Assembly (NCBI GenBank): GCA_023423065.1
Contig: JAFAGC010000052.1
Span: forward strand, 1-44,338
Source: Pseudomonadota bacterium
Lineage (GTDB): Bacteria > Pseudomonadota > Gammaproteobacteria > Steroidobacterales > Steroidobacteraceae
Direction: 5' to 3'
DNA: 44,338 nt
Positions 15,935 to 23,773 of this stretch are shown here, one piece after another (position 1 is the stretch's first letter; each line of letters opens with the position of its first letter). The notes below the pieces were generated by a model. That model worked only from the letters and a program-made list of their open reading frames with translations. It was not told the DNA's origin and searched no databases. The position numbers were made by a program, and so were the translations under genes.

Positions 15935-17038
15935 ATGACACGGACCCGGAAGAAAGTCGGCAGTACTCGCGCAGCACCCAAGCCGCCCGCGGTCGTCAAG
16001 GCGACCGGCATCAAGTCGGGACGTAATGCCACGATCAACGACATCGCGAGACTCGCCAGCGTCTCGAAGAAAACCGTGTCGCGCGTCATCAACCAGTCGC
16101 CGCTCGTGCAGGAAGCCACGCGCGCGCGCATCCAGGCGGTCATCGACAAGTTCGGTTACGTGCCCGACCCGCAGGCACGCGGCCTCGCGTTCAGAAAGTC
16201 GTTCCTGATCGGACTCGTCTACGACAATCCGAACGCGCAGTACATCGTCAATTGCATGGAAGGCGCGCTCGACGCCGTCCGCAATTCGGAATACGAGGTG
16301 GTCGTGCATCCCTGCGACCGCAAGAATCCCGACTTCATCACGGGCGTGCGGCGCTTCGTCGAACGACAGAAGCTGCGCGGCGTGATCCTGTTGCCCCCGG
16401 TCTCGGAGAACGACGAGCTCACGCGCGCACTCACCGCGGCCGATTGCGCCTACGTGCGCATCACGTACACACCGCTCGACGACCCCGAGCGCATCGTGAT
16501 CTCCAACGACCGCCTGGCGGTCGCCGAGGTGGCTAACTACCTCGTGTCGCTCGGCCATCGCCGCATCGGTTACATCGCCGGCCCGACGGGATTCCGCTCG
16601 GCGGTCGAACGCCTGGACGGATTCCGCGAGGCGCTGGAGGCGCGCGGAGCGCCGATCGCCAGCGAGCTGATCGTGGATGGCGGATACACCTACGAGTCCG
16701 GCGTCGCCGGCGCCGAAAAACTCCTGGCGATGAATCCGCGGCCCACCGCCATCTTCGCGAGCAACGACGAGATGGCGGCGGGCGTCTACCGTGTCGCGAA
16801 CAAGCTCGGCCTGTCCATTCCGGGCGACCTGTCGATCGTGGGATTCGACGACGGTCCGCTGGCCGCGCGCCTGCTGCCTTCGCTCACGACGATCCGTCTG
16901 CCGATCCGCGAACTCGGGCGGCTCGCGGCGAACAAGATCCTGCACCCGGAAGCCGCGGGCGGGACGCACGCGATGGTGACGCCGCTCGAGCCGCACCTGG
17001 TCATCCGCGACTCCTGCCAACCCCCCTCCAGGACCTGA
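15935..17038 (+). CDS. LacI-family transcriptional regulator of uronate/pectin genes
   Basis: A 367-residue regulator. A basic N-terminal extension of about 30 residues precedes the LacI helix-turn-helix (33-53, ATINDIARLASVSKKTVSRV) and hinge helix (DPQARGLA). The periplasmic-binding-protein-like effector domain runs from SFLIGLVYDNPN to the C-terminus, with the usual AIFASNDEMAAGV and LSIVGFDD strands. It lies between the FAH-family gene and kduI. Four ATGACACCGGT-type sites in the surrounding promoters, including its own, fit the symmetric CG-centred operators of LacI proteins. The effector is probably a uronate intermediate such as KDG; that is inference. Confidence 0.9.
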   Translation: MTRTRKKVGSTRAAPKPPAVVKATGIKSGRNATINDIARLASVSKKTVSRVINQSPLVQEATRARIQAVIDKFGYVPDPQARGLAFRKSFLIGLVYDNPNAQYIVNCMEGALDAVRNSEYEVVVHPCDRKNPDFITGVRRFVERQKLRGVILLPPVSENDELTRALTAADCAYVRITYTPLDDPERIVISNDRLAVAEVANYLVSLGHRRIGYIAGPTGFRSAVERLDGFREALEARGAPIASELIVDGGYTYESGVAGAEKLLAMNPRPTAIFASNDEMAAGVYRVANKLGLSIPGDLSIVGFDDGPLAARLLPSLTTIRLPIRELGRLAANKILHPEAAGGTHAMVTPLEPHLVIRDSCQPPSRT

Positions 17039-17083
17039 CGGCCCAAGAAGGAAACGTCGAATTCGGCAAGAGTCTCTCCGTCG

Positions 17084-17099
17084 ATGACACCGGTTTCCG
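17084..17099 (+). promoter_or_regulatory. LacI-type operator, site D (kduI promoter)
   Basis: ATGACACCGGTTTCCG lies 58 bp before kduI. A -10-like TAGAAT at 17117-17122 puts the right half of the operator over the expected -35 position, consistent with repression. Confidence 0.65.
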
Positions 17100-17157
17100 C
17101 CGAGTTGATTACGGGGTAGAATCGCGGCCCCAGAAGACTCCCCGGACCTGAACGATC

Positions 17158-17994
17158 ATGAAGTTCGAGACCCGACACGCGACCCATCCGTCCATCATCC
17201 ACTCGGCCGACTCGGCGAAGTTGCGCGAGCTGTTCCACGTATCGTCGATCTTCCTGCCCGACGACGTGAGCCTCACGTTCAGCCACGTGGAGCGCATGAT
17301 CGTCGGCGGTGTCATGCCGGTGTCGAAGTCCGTGGATCTCGGCGAAGTGCCGGAGCTCAACAAGGGTGCGTTCCTCGCGCGCCGCGAGCTTGGCGTCATC
17401 AACGTCGGGGGTAATGGCAAGGTCACGGTGGACGGGAAGGAATGGCCGCTCGCCGCGCGCGAAGGCCTGTACGTCCCGATGGGCACGAATTCGCTCGTGT
17501 TCTCTTCGGAATCGAAGGACGCGCCCGCCAAGTTCTATCTGGCGAGCACGCCGGCGCACTCGCGCTACGAGACCGTGAAGATCGACGTGGCGAAGGCCAA
17601 CCCGATGCCCGTGGGCGCGCCGGCCACCGCCAACGCACGGACCATCTACCAGTACATCAACCCCGACATCTGCAAGTCGGCCCAGCTTCTCATGGGACTC
17701 ACCTCGCTCAAGGAAGGCAGCGTATGGAACACCATGCCGAGCCACCTGCACGAGCGCCGGTCGGAAACCTACTTCTACTTCGACCTCAAGCCCGATGCGC
17801 GCGTCGTGCACATCATGGGCGAGCCGAGCGAGACCCGGCACATCTTCGTGGCGAACGAGGAAGCGGTCATCGCCCCGCCCTGGTCCATCCACACGGGCTG
17901 CGGCACGTCTAACTACAGCTTCATCTGGGCGATGGGCGGCGAGAACCAGGAGTACAAGGACGTCGCCTGGGTCCCGATGGACACCCTGCGCTGA
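17158..17994 (+). CDS. kduI: 5-dehydro-4-deoxy-D-glucuronate isomerase (KduI)
   Basis: A 278-residue cytoplasmic isomerase, the same length as E. coli KduI. It converts 4-deoxy-L-threo-5-hexosulose uronate, formed from unsaturated galacturonides, to 2,5-diketo-3-deoxygluconate. Family landmarks are RHATHPSIIHSADSAKLRE at the N-terminus, SHVERMIVGGVMP, and the metal-site strand MPSHLHERRSETYFYFDL with its His-x-His and Glu ligands, plus WSIHTGCGT near the C-terminus. It overlaps kduD by one base (TGATG), so the pair is translationally coupled, and operator D lies in its promoter. Confidence 0.95.
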   Translation: MKFETRHATHPSIIHSADSAKLRELFHVSSIFLPDDVSLTFSHVERMIVGGVMPVSKSVDLGEVPELNKGAFLARRELGVINVGGNGKVTVDGKEWPLAAREGLYVPMGTNSLVFSSESKDAPAKFYLASTPAHSRYETVKIDVAKANPMPVGAPATANARTIYQYINPDICKSAQLLMGLTSLKEGSVWNTMPSHLHERRSETYFYFDLKPDARVVHIMGEPSETRHIFVANEEAVIAPPWSIHTGCGTSNYSFIWAMGGENQEYKDVAWVPMDTLR

Positions 17995-18752
17995 TGGCTC
18001 CGAGCGCGTTCGATCTCGCGGGCCGCGTCGCGGCCGTCACGGGCGCAAACACCGGCATCGGCCGCGCCATCGCGGAGGCGCTCGCGCGCGCCGGCGCGGA
18101 CATCGCCGCGATCGGCCGCAGCGATCCCAGGGAGACGCTCGAGACGGTCGAGTCGCTGGGCCGCCGCGGAATCTGGGTGAACGCGGACCTGGGCGCGAAG
18201 CCCGACTACGGCGCGATCGTCGGCGAGGTCGTCGGCAAGCTCGGCGGACTCGGCATCCTCGTGAACAACGCCGGCATCATCCGCCGCAACAATGCCATCG
18301 ACTTCACCGAGGCCGACTGGGACGCCGTACTCGACGTGAATCTCAAGGCGGTGTTTTTTCTTTCGCAGGCGGCCGCGCGCCACATGATTCCGAATGGCGG
18401 CGGCAGGATCATCAACATCGCGTCGATGCTTTCTTTCCAGGGTGGCATCCGCGTGCCCTCCTACACCGCGAGCAAGAGCGGCGTCGCGGGTCTCACCAAG
18501 CTGCTCGCCAACGAGTGGGCCGCGAGCGGCATCAACGTGAACGCGATCGCGCCCGGTTACTTCGCGACGAACAACACCGCGGCGTTGCAGGCGGACGTGA
18601 AGCGCAACGCCGAAATCCTCGCGCGAATCCCGGCCGGACGTTGGGGAAATCCCGAGGATCTGGGGGGCGCCGCCGTATTCCTCGCATCGAACGCCGCGAG
18701 TTACGTGCACGGCATCGTCCTGCCGGTCGATGGGGGCTGGCTGGCGCGCTGA
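17994..18752 (+). CDS. kduD: 2-dehydro-3-deoxy-D-gluconate 5-dehydrogenase (KduD)
   Basis: A 252-residue short-chain dehydrogenase that reduces 2,5-diketo-3-deoxygluconate to 2-keto-3-deoxygluconate with NAD(P)H. The cofactor loop is VTGANTGIGRA, followed by the NNAGI motif, the catalytic Ser in NIASMLS and the Tyr-Lys pair in YTASKSG. The C-terminal IVLPVDGGWLAR is typical of KduD. It is coupled to kduI. The kinase and aldolase for the product (KdgK, KdgA) are not in the window. Confidence 0.93.
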   Translation: MAPSAFDLAGRVAAVTGANTGIGRAIAEALARAGADIAAIGRSDPRETLETVESLGRRGIWVNADLGAKPDYGAIVGEVVGKLGGLGILVNNAGIIRRNNAIDFTEADWDAVLDVNLKAVFFLSQAAARHMIPNGGGRIINIASMLSFQGGIRVPSYTASKSGVAGLTKLLANEWAASGINVNAIAPGYFATNNTAALQADVKRNAEILARIPAGRWGNPEDLGGAAVFLASNAASYVHGIVLPVDGGWLAR

Positions 18753-18762
18753 TCCGGTTCGG

Positions 18763-18768
18763 TATGAT
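18763..18768 (+). promoter_or_regulatory. -10 box, predicted leaderless start for the beta-hydroxyacid dehydrogenase
   Basis: TATGAT lies 6 bp before ATG 18775 with no ribosome site, the same geometry as at 2404, 12716 and 15935. The gene may also be read through from kduID. Confidence 0.4.
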
Positions 18769-18774
18769 TGTCCG

Positions 18775-19650
18775 ATGCGAATCGCATTCCTCGGACTCGG
18801 CAACATGGGCGCGGGCATGGCCGCGCGCCTGGTGACGGCGCAGCACCAGGTCACCGTCTACAACCGCACTCGGGAAAAGGCACTGCCGCTCGAAAAGGCC
18901 GGCGCGCGCGTCGCGAGCTCGCCGCGCGAAGCCGCGCGCAACGCGGACGTCATCATCGGCATGACGGCCGACGATGAGTCGTCGCGCAACATGTGGCTGG
19001 GCGAATCCGGCGCGCTCGCCGCGGACAACGCACCCGATGCGCTGGCGATCGAATGTTCGACCCTCTCCCACGACTGGGTGCTCGAGCTTTCGCGGCAGGT
19101 CGCCGGGCGTGGATTTCGTTACGTGGATTGCCCGGTCACGGGCCTGCCCGATGCCGCGGCGGCGGGCACCCTCACCCTGCTCGTGGGCGGTGAACCGGCG
19201 CACGTCGATGCCGCCAGACCGGTGTTCGCCACATTGGCTACCCGCGTGCTGCACTTCGGCGGCGTCGGCCAGGGCACGGTCTACAAGCTCATGATCAACC
19301 TGATCGGCGCGGTGCAGATCGCGTCGGCGGCCGAAGGCGTAGTGCTCGCCGAACGCGCCGGCCTCGATCTCGATTCCGTCGCCGACGGAATCGCGAGCGG
19401 CCAGGCCGCGAGCCCGCAGGTGGTGCGCAACGTGCGCCGCTTCGCCCAGGGCGACCATTCCACGAACATCGTCTTCACGCCGAAGCTCAGGCTCAAGGAC
19501 GTGGACTATGCGCTGCGGCTGGCGCGCAAGCTGGGCGTACCGCGGGAGTTCGGCGAAGTGGCCGAGCGGCTCTATCGCCAGGCGTGCGAACGCGGCTTCT
19601 CGTCCGACAACGAGAGCAGGATCGTCGACGTCCTCCGCGGCGGTAGTTAG
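18775..19650 (+). CDS. beta-hydroxyacid dehydrogenase (3-hydroxyisobutyrate / tartronate-semialdehyde reductase family)
   Basis: A 291-residue NAD(P)-dependent dehydrogenase. It shows the N-terminal Rossmann signature IAFLGLGNMGAGMAARL, the substrate loop DCPVTGLPDAAAAGTLTLLVGG, and the catalytic Lys in GQGTVYKLMINL. The family reduces or oxidises short beta-hydroxyacids and includes GarR, which reduces tartronate semialdehyde in glucarate/galactarate use. Placed 22 bp after kduD it may serve uronate-derived acid metabolism, but the sequence does not define the substrate. Confidence 0.85.
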   Translation: MRIAFLGLGNMGAGMAARLVTAQHQVTVYNRTREKALPLEKAGARVASSPREAARNADVIIGMTADDESSRNMWLGESGALAADNAPDALAIECSTLSHDWVLELSRQVAGRGFRYVDCPVTGLPDAAAAGTLTLLVGGEPAHVDAARPVFATLATRVLHFGGVGQGTVYKLMINLIGAVQIASAAEGVVLAERAGLDLDSVADGIASGQAASPQVVRNVRRFAQGDHSTNIVFTPKLRLKDVDYALRLARKLGVPREFGEVAERLYRQACERGFSSDNESRIVDVLRGGS

Positions 19651-19666
19651 TTAGCGGGACGCCGGG

Positions 19667-20095
19667 TCAGGTCAGCGAGCAGACCGGAGCGTCGGTCGTG
19701 CCGAGCGGCTCGCCGACACCGGCGAGCTTATCCGGCGGAACCACCCGCAACAGCATTCCCCACGGGGTGCTGCGGAACGTTCCGGGAGAGATGTCGGGAG
19801 CGACCACCCGGACTTCGACCGCCGCATGGGGCTCGGGCCGCAGCACGCGCACGCGCGCACTGATGACCTGGCTGTTGGCCGCCCGCTGCAACTGGACGCA
19901 GATCTCGTCCTGCGGGCTCAGCGTGACGTGGCGCGGAGCATCATCGAGGCGGACCGCGATGCGCTGACCCGCGGGCCCGGAATAACGCGCCGGATCGACG
20001 TCGAGGACATAAAGGGTGCTGCTCGCTTCGACCTGAGCGAGTGCCACCCCAACTACTGCCATTCCCATGGCGATGGATAGGAGCCGTTTGCGCAT
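19667..20095 (-). CDS. small secreted protein of unknown function
   Basis: A 142-residue protein with a signal peptide (about 1-24, AVVGVALAQVEA). The mature part is predicted beta-rich with alternating hydrophobic strands (YVLDVDPARYSG, RIAVRLDD, ISARVRVLRP, VEVRVVAPD) and two Cys residues. I do not recognise a family. It is the last gene of the minus-strand run that begins with hemE, 65 bp after panD, and converges on the dehydrogenase gene at 18775 (16 bp apart). Confidence 0.65.
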   Translation of the reverse strand: MRKRLLSIAMGMAVVGVALAQVEASSTLYVLDVDPARYSGPAGQRIAVRLDDAPRHVTLSPQDEICVQLQRAANSQVISARVRVLRPEPHAAVEVRVVAPDISPGTFRSTPWGMLLRVVPPDKLAGVGEPLGTTDAPVCSLT

Positions 20096-20160
20096 ATCCG
20101 TATCGGAGCATCATCCTCTCCCGGAGTTCCGTAGGCAAACGAGAATTAGGGGCGTCGGTG

Positions 20161-20565
20161 TCATCCGATAGCGACGTCGTAGCCCGAACCCGATCTGGTT
20201 AGTCTCTGTTTGATGACAGTTTCTATACGGTTGTCCTCGCCGAATATGAGTGTGCGCGATTCGAACGCGTCCAGCTCGCTCGGCGAGACGTCCGCCCGGG
20301 CGGCGATGATGAGCTCGTCGCCCGGCTGACAGGTCCGGGCGGCCGCGCCATTCAGTACGCAGCAACGCGAGCCGCGCTCGCCGTGAATGATGTACGTGCT
20401 TATCCGGGAACCGGTCGTCTTGTTCCAGATTTCGACGAACTCCAGTGGCAGCATCCCGGCCGCCTCACAATGTTCGGGATCGAGAGCGATTGACCCTTCG
20501 TAGTGCAACAGCGAACCGGTCACCCGCAATCCATGCAGTTTGGCAATCATCATCGAACGCAGCAT
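20161..20565 (-). CDS. panD: aspartate 1-decarboxylase (PanD)
   Basis: A 134-residue pyruvoyl enzyme that decarboxylates L-aspartate to beta-alanine for pantothenate and CoA. Family markers are AKLHGLRVTGSLLHYEGS with the Gly-Ser self-cleavage site that makes the pyruvoyl group, then TYIIHGERGS and NGAAARTCQPGDELIIAA. It has an 8-residue-longer C-terminus than E. coli PanD. AGGAAAG precedes the ATG at 20565. It lies between a DUF885 gene and a small secreted protein, away from panB/panC, and may be read from the heme operon. Confidence 0.92.
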   Translation of the reverse strand: MLRSMMIAKLHGLRVTGSLLHYEGSIALDPEHCEAAGMLPLEFVEIWNKTTGSRISTYIIHGERGSRCCVLNGAAARTCQPGDELIIAARADVSPSELDAFESRTLIFGEDNRIETVIKQRLTRSGSGYDVAIG

Positions 20566-20592
20566 CGTCTTTCCTGTTAGTGAGCAAAGTGG

Positions 20593-22320
20593 TCAAAGCG
20601 CGCCGGCCGCGCTGCCGAGCATCTGTTTTCGCACGAGCGGCAGCGGAGGCGAACCGAACGATAGGAATTCGTCGTGAAACCGGCGGGGTGTCGCTCCCGG
20701 ATTGGCGGCCAGCCAGTCGGAACGCAGTTTCCGGATCATCAGCTTTCCGAGGGTATAGGCCAGGTAGCCGGGATCGTAGGTGCCGCGCAGCGCCTGCTGA
20801 CGGGCATTCCCGGCGTCGGCGAAGGCCAGCTCGCGAAACATGGATTCGGATTCGGCGAGCTCCATGCAGCCGCTGTGCAGGCAGATGGCCGACAGGAACC
20901 GCACGTCGCGCAACAATGCGTTGGCGAGCATCCCGACGCGCATTTCCGGCTGGCGCGCGCCGAGTCCCGCGTCGTACATCATCTCCTCGGCGTAGTGCGC
21001 CCAGCCCTCGGTGTACGAATAGTTCGACCACAGGCCCGGCAGCCGGGACGGGCTGGCGTTCGCGACCTGGAACTGCAGGAAGTGACCCGGCCACACTTCA
21101 TGGGCGGAGACGAACAGCAGGAAGGCGCTTCCGGGCAGATAGGCCCGCCGCTCGGCGGCGCTCCACGACGGATCGGGCGGCGCCACGTAGTAGATAGCCT
21201 GCGCGCCCCGTTTCTCGTACGGACCGGGAAGGCTGATGTACGCGAAGTTGCCGCGGTTGTACGGCGGCGCTTCGGCCACCAACGCCTGCTCGTCGCCCGG
21301 TATGCCGACGATGTCGTGGTCGACGACGAACTGCCGCAATGCCGCGAGCTGGGCGCGCGCACCTTCGACCGAGCCGCCGGCAGGCTTGTTGGCCCGCATC
21401 TTCGAAACACAGGCCGCGAGCGTCGCGCGCGGCGCAAAGGACGCGCATGCCTCCGCGAGGGCCGCGAGGTTTCGTTCGAGATCCTTGCGACCCAGCAGCT
21501 CCAGCTCCTCGAGCGGTACGTCGAGTCGTTCGGTGACTCGCAGCATCTCGCGGAACAGCGGAGCGCCGAGCGCGAAATCCCCGGTCCCTGTCGCGCGCTG
21601 CGATTCGAGCCAGGTGGCCAGGTCGCTCATCGCCTCGGCCGCGAGCGCGGTCGCGGAGCCAAGATCGGCCTTCAGCCGCTCGTCCGCCAGGTCGGCGAAA
21701 ATGCGTGGCGTCTCCTCGCGAAAGAATTCCGCGTAACCCGAAAATCCCGAGATGGCGTGCTCGATGAAGGATTTCGGCAATGGCGTGCGCAGGTTCTCGC
21801 GAATGCTGGCCGCGAGGCCGGGCACGGCACGCGCGTAGCCGAGGAATCCTTCGAGACGTTCATGCAGCGGCGCATATTCGCGCGTGAGGTACATCGAAGG
21901 ATCGAGCCGCTCGAGGTACCAGGCCGGATTGCGAAACGGCGCCGCCGCCGTCTCGAGCCAGAAGATTTCGGATTCGATGATCCACTGGATGTAATCGCGC
22001 TCGAACTCCTGGGCCCGCGTCACGCGCTGCCGCGACAGCTCGCCGAGCTGCTCCCGCAGCGCCGCAATGTCGGCGTCGATCGCGGCACGGCTCCAGTCGG
22101 GCATCCTGCCGTCGAATTCATGTCGCCCCGACTGCGCCGCGAAATGCGGATCGGCCTGCATGCGCGATTCGATGAACCGGTCGACGAACCCGGACCAGCT
22201 CTCTTCCCGCGTGGCGCCCTCGGTCGGCGCAGGCCCGGGCGCCCGCGTGGGCTCGCGCGAACAACCGGCGACGACCAGCGCGAGAATCGAAGCCGCGAGC
22301 CCGATCCGGATGGATGACAT
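20593..22320 (-). CDS. DUF885 family metallopeptidase-like lipoprotein
   Basis: A 575-residue protein with a lipobox Cys20 (LVVAGCSRE). The long helical DUF885 domain carries the gluzincin-like motif HEVWPGHFLQFQ and, downstream, the second motif TEGWAHYAEEMMYD with the Glu ligand. DUF885 proteins are predicted zinc carboxypeptidase-like enzymes; substrates are mostly unknown. Lipidation places it in the envelope. It starts 50 bp after hemJ and ends 27 bp before panD, so it probably belongs to the same transcript. Confidence 0.85.
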   Translation of the reverse strand: MSSIRIGLAASILALVVAGCSREPTRAPGPAPTEGATREESWSGFVDRFIESRMQADPHFAAQSGRHEFDGRMPDWSRAAIDADIAALREQLGELSRQRVTRAQEFERDYIQWIIESEIFWLETAAAPFRNPAWYLERLDPSMYLTREYAPLHERLEGFLGYARAVPGLAASIRENLRTPLPKSFIEHAISGFSGYAEFFREETPRIFADLADERLKADLGSATALAAEAMSDLATWLESQRATGTGDFALGAPLFREMLRVTERLDVPLEELELLGRKDLERNLAALAEACASFAPRATLAACVSKMRANKPAGGSVEGARAQLAALRQFVVDHDIVGIPGDEQALVAEAPPYNRGNFAYISLPGPYEKRGAQAIYYVAPPDPSWSAAERRAYLPGSAFLLFVSAHEVWPGHFLQFQVANASPSRLPGLWSNYSYTEGWAHYAEEMMYDAGLGARQPEMRVGMLANALLRDVRFLSAICLHSGCMELAESESMFRELAFADAGNARQQALRGTYDPGYLAYTLGKLMIRKLRSDWLAANPGATPRRFHDEFLSFGSPPLPLVRKQMLGSAAGAL

Positions 22321-22370
22321 GGAGACCCTTCGTGAACGAGCGGGAATCGTACTTCAGGTCCCGCCGCGCG

Positions 22371-22802
22371 TCAGAACGGCTTGACGACCGCCAGGATGAC
22401 GATGCCGATGAGCAACAGCGCGGGAATCTCGTTGAACACGCGATACCAGCGCTCCGGGCGCGCATTGCGGTCCGCGGCGAACTGCTGGACGAGCGCGAAG
22501 CACGCGCCGTGATACGCGATCACGAGGAATACCAGCACGAGCTTCACGTGCAGCCAGCGCATGAGTAGATAGTCCGGGGCGACCAGCACCATCGCCGCGC
22601 CGAACCCGATCGCGATCACCGCCGCGACGGTCATCAGGATGAACAGCTTTCGTTCCATCACCTTGAAGCGCGCGTTCCCCACGGCATCGTCGATCGTCGC
22701 GCCCTGTATCTGCGCGTGGTACACGAACAGCCTGGGTAGATAGAGGATCGCGGCGAACCAGCTCACGACCCCGACCACGTGGAACGCCTTCAACCAGAGC
22801 AA
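22371..22802 (-). CDS. hemJ: protoporphyrinogen IX oxidase, HemJ type
   Basis: A 143-residue inner-membrane protein with four predicted membrane helices. It oxidises protoporphyrinogen IX to protoporphyrin IX. HemJ marks are KAFHVVGVVSWFAAILYLP with conserved His8, ERKLFILMT, and the helix with WLHVKLVLV (conserved His and Lys). The best start is TTG 22802, preceded by GGGAGGTG at 7 bp; it overlaps hemH by 13 bp. It is the final heme gene of the operon and directly precedes, in pathway order, the ferrochelatase encoded beside it. Confidence 0.9.
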   Translation of the reverse strand: MLWLKAFHVVGVVSWFAAILYLPRLFVYHAQIQGATIDDAVGNARFKVMERKLFILMTVAAVIAIGFGAAMVLVAPDYLLMRWLHVKLVLVFLVIAYHGACFALVQQFAADRNARPERWYRVFNEIPALLLIGIVILAVVKPF

Positions 22803-23773
22803 GATGCACCTCCCACCTGTCGCATGACCAGGGCCCGCAGAGCCGCGACGTGATCCGGTCGCGCGTTGAGCGCGGGGATGTACCGGTATTGTCTGCCGCC
22901 CGCGGCGAGGAACGTGTCGCGATTCTCGATGCCGATCTCCTCGAGCGTTTCGAGGCAGTCCGCGGCGAAGCCCGGGCACATCACGCTCACGCTCGAGACA
23001 CCGCGCTTCGCAAGCGCGGCGAGCGCCTCGATCGTATACGGCTGCAGCCACCGCGCGCGTCCGAAGCGCGACTGGAACGTGAGGCTCCACGCGCCCTCGC
23101 CCAGGCCGAGTCGCGCCGCGAGCAGGCTCGAGGTGCGCTCGCATTGTGCGCGATACGGATCGCCTTGCGCGACGAAGCGCTCGGGGATGCCGTGAAAGGA
23201 CATGACGAGGTGTTCGGTCCTTCCGTGCCCGCTCCAGTGCTCGCGCACGCTCGCGGCGAGCGCCTCGATGTAGGCGTCGTCGTCGTGGTAATCGGATACG
23301 AAGTGCAGGCCCGGGACGTGGCGCATGCGCGAGAACGCCGCGCCGACCTGGTCGGAAACCGCGCCCGTCGTCGCGCCGCTGTATTGCGGGAACATCGGGA
23401 TGACGACGACTTCGTCGACACCTCGGGAACGCAGTGTCTCCAGAGCCTGCGCCACCGTCGCGCCACCCGTGTAGAGCATCGCGAGAGCCACGGGCACGCC
23501 CTGCCCCGAAAGAGCGGCCTCAAGTCCGGCACGCAGCGCCTCGCTTTCGACGGCCAGCGGCGAACCTCGAGGCGTCCAGATCGCGGCGTACTTCTTCGCG
23601 CTCGCGCGCGGTCGCACGCGCAGGATCACTCCGTGCAGCAGCGGCAGCCACAACCAGCGCGGTAGTTCCACGACGCGCGGATCGCCCAGCAACCCGGCGA
23701 GGAAGGCGCGCACGTCGCGCGTGGCGAGCGATGCGGGCGTGCCGGAATTGACCAGCAGCACGCCGGCCGTCAT
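22790..23773 (-). CDS. hemH: ferrochelatase
   Basis: A 327-residue enzyme that inserts Fe2+ into protoporphyrin IX. Landmarks are GVLLVNSGTP at the N-terminus, IPMFPQYSGATTGAVSD, and the catalytic His in LVMSFHGIPERF, followed by LTFQSRFGRARWLQPYT and VMCPGFAADCLETLEEI. I chose ATG 23773, which overlaps hemF by 4 bp (ATGA); frames further upstream are non-homologous. The final residues include one Cys and show no extended iron-sulfur motif. Confidence 0.95.
   Translation of the reverse strand: MTAGVLLVNSGTPASLATRDVRAFLAGLLGDPRVVELPRWLWLPLLHGVILRVRPRASAKKYAAIWTPRGSPLAVESEALRAGLEAALSGQGVPVALAMLYTGGATVAQALETLRSRGVDEVVVIPMFPQYSGATTGAVSDQVGAAFSRMRHVPGLHFVSDYHDDDAYIEALAASVREHWSGHGRTEHLVMSFHGIPERFVAQGDPYRAQCERTSSLLAARLGLGEGAWSLTFQSRFGRARWLQPYTIEALAALAKRGVSSVSVMCPGFAADCLETLEEIGIENRDTFLAAGGRQYRYIPALNARPDHVAALRALVMRQVGGASCSG

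Noticed and set aside
19640..19652. Recurring AGTTAG / TAGTTAG at the ends of three genes (19650, 31620, 44248)
   Set aside because: A rough count of AGTTAG and its complement over both strands is about what base composition predicts, and the three genes end in unrelated Ser-stop codons.
20156..20164. CGGTGTCAT half-site near the 3' end of panD
   Set aside because: The other half does not match and the position is at a gene end, so chance is likely.
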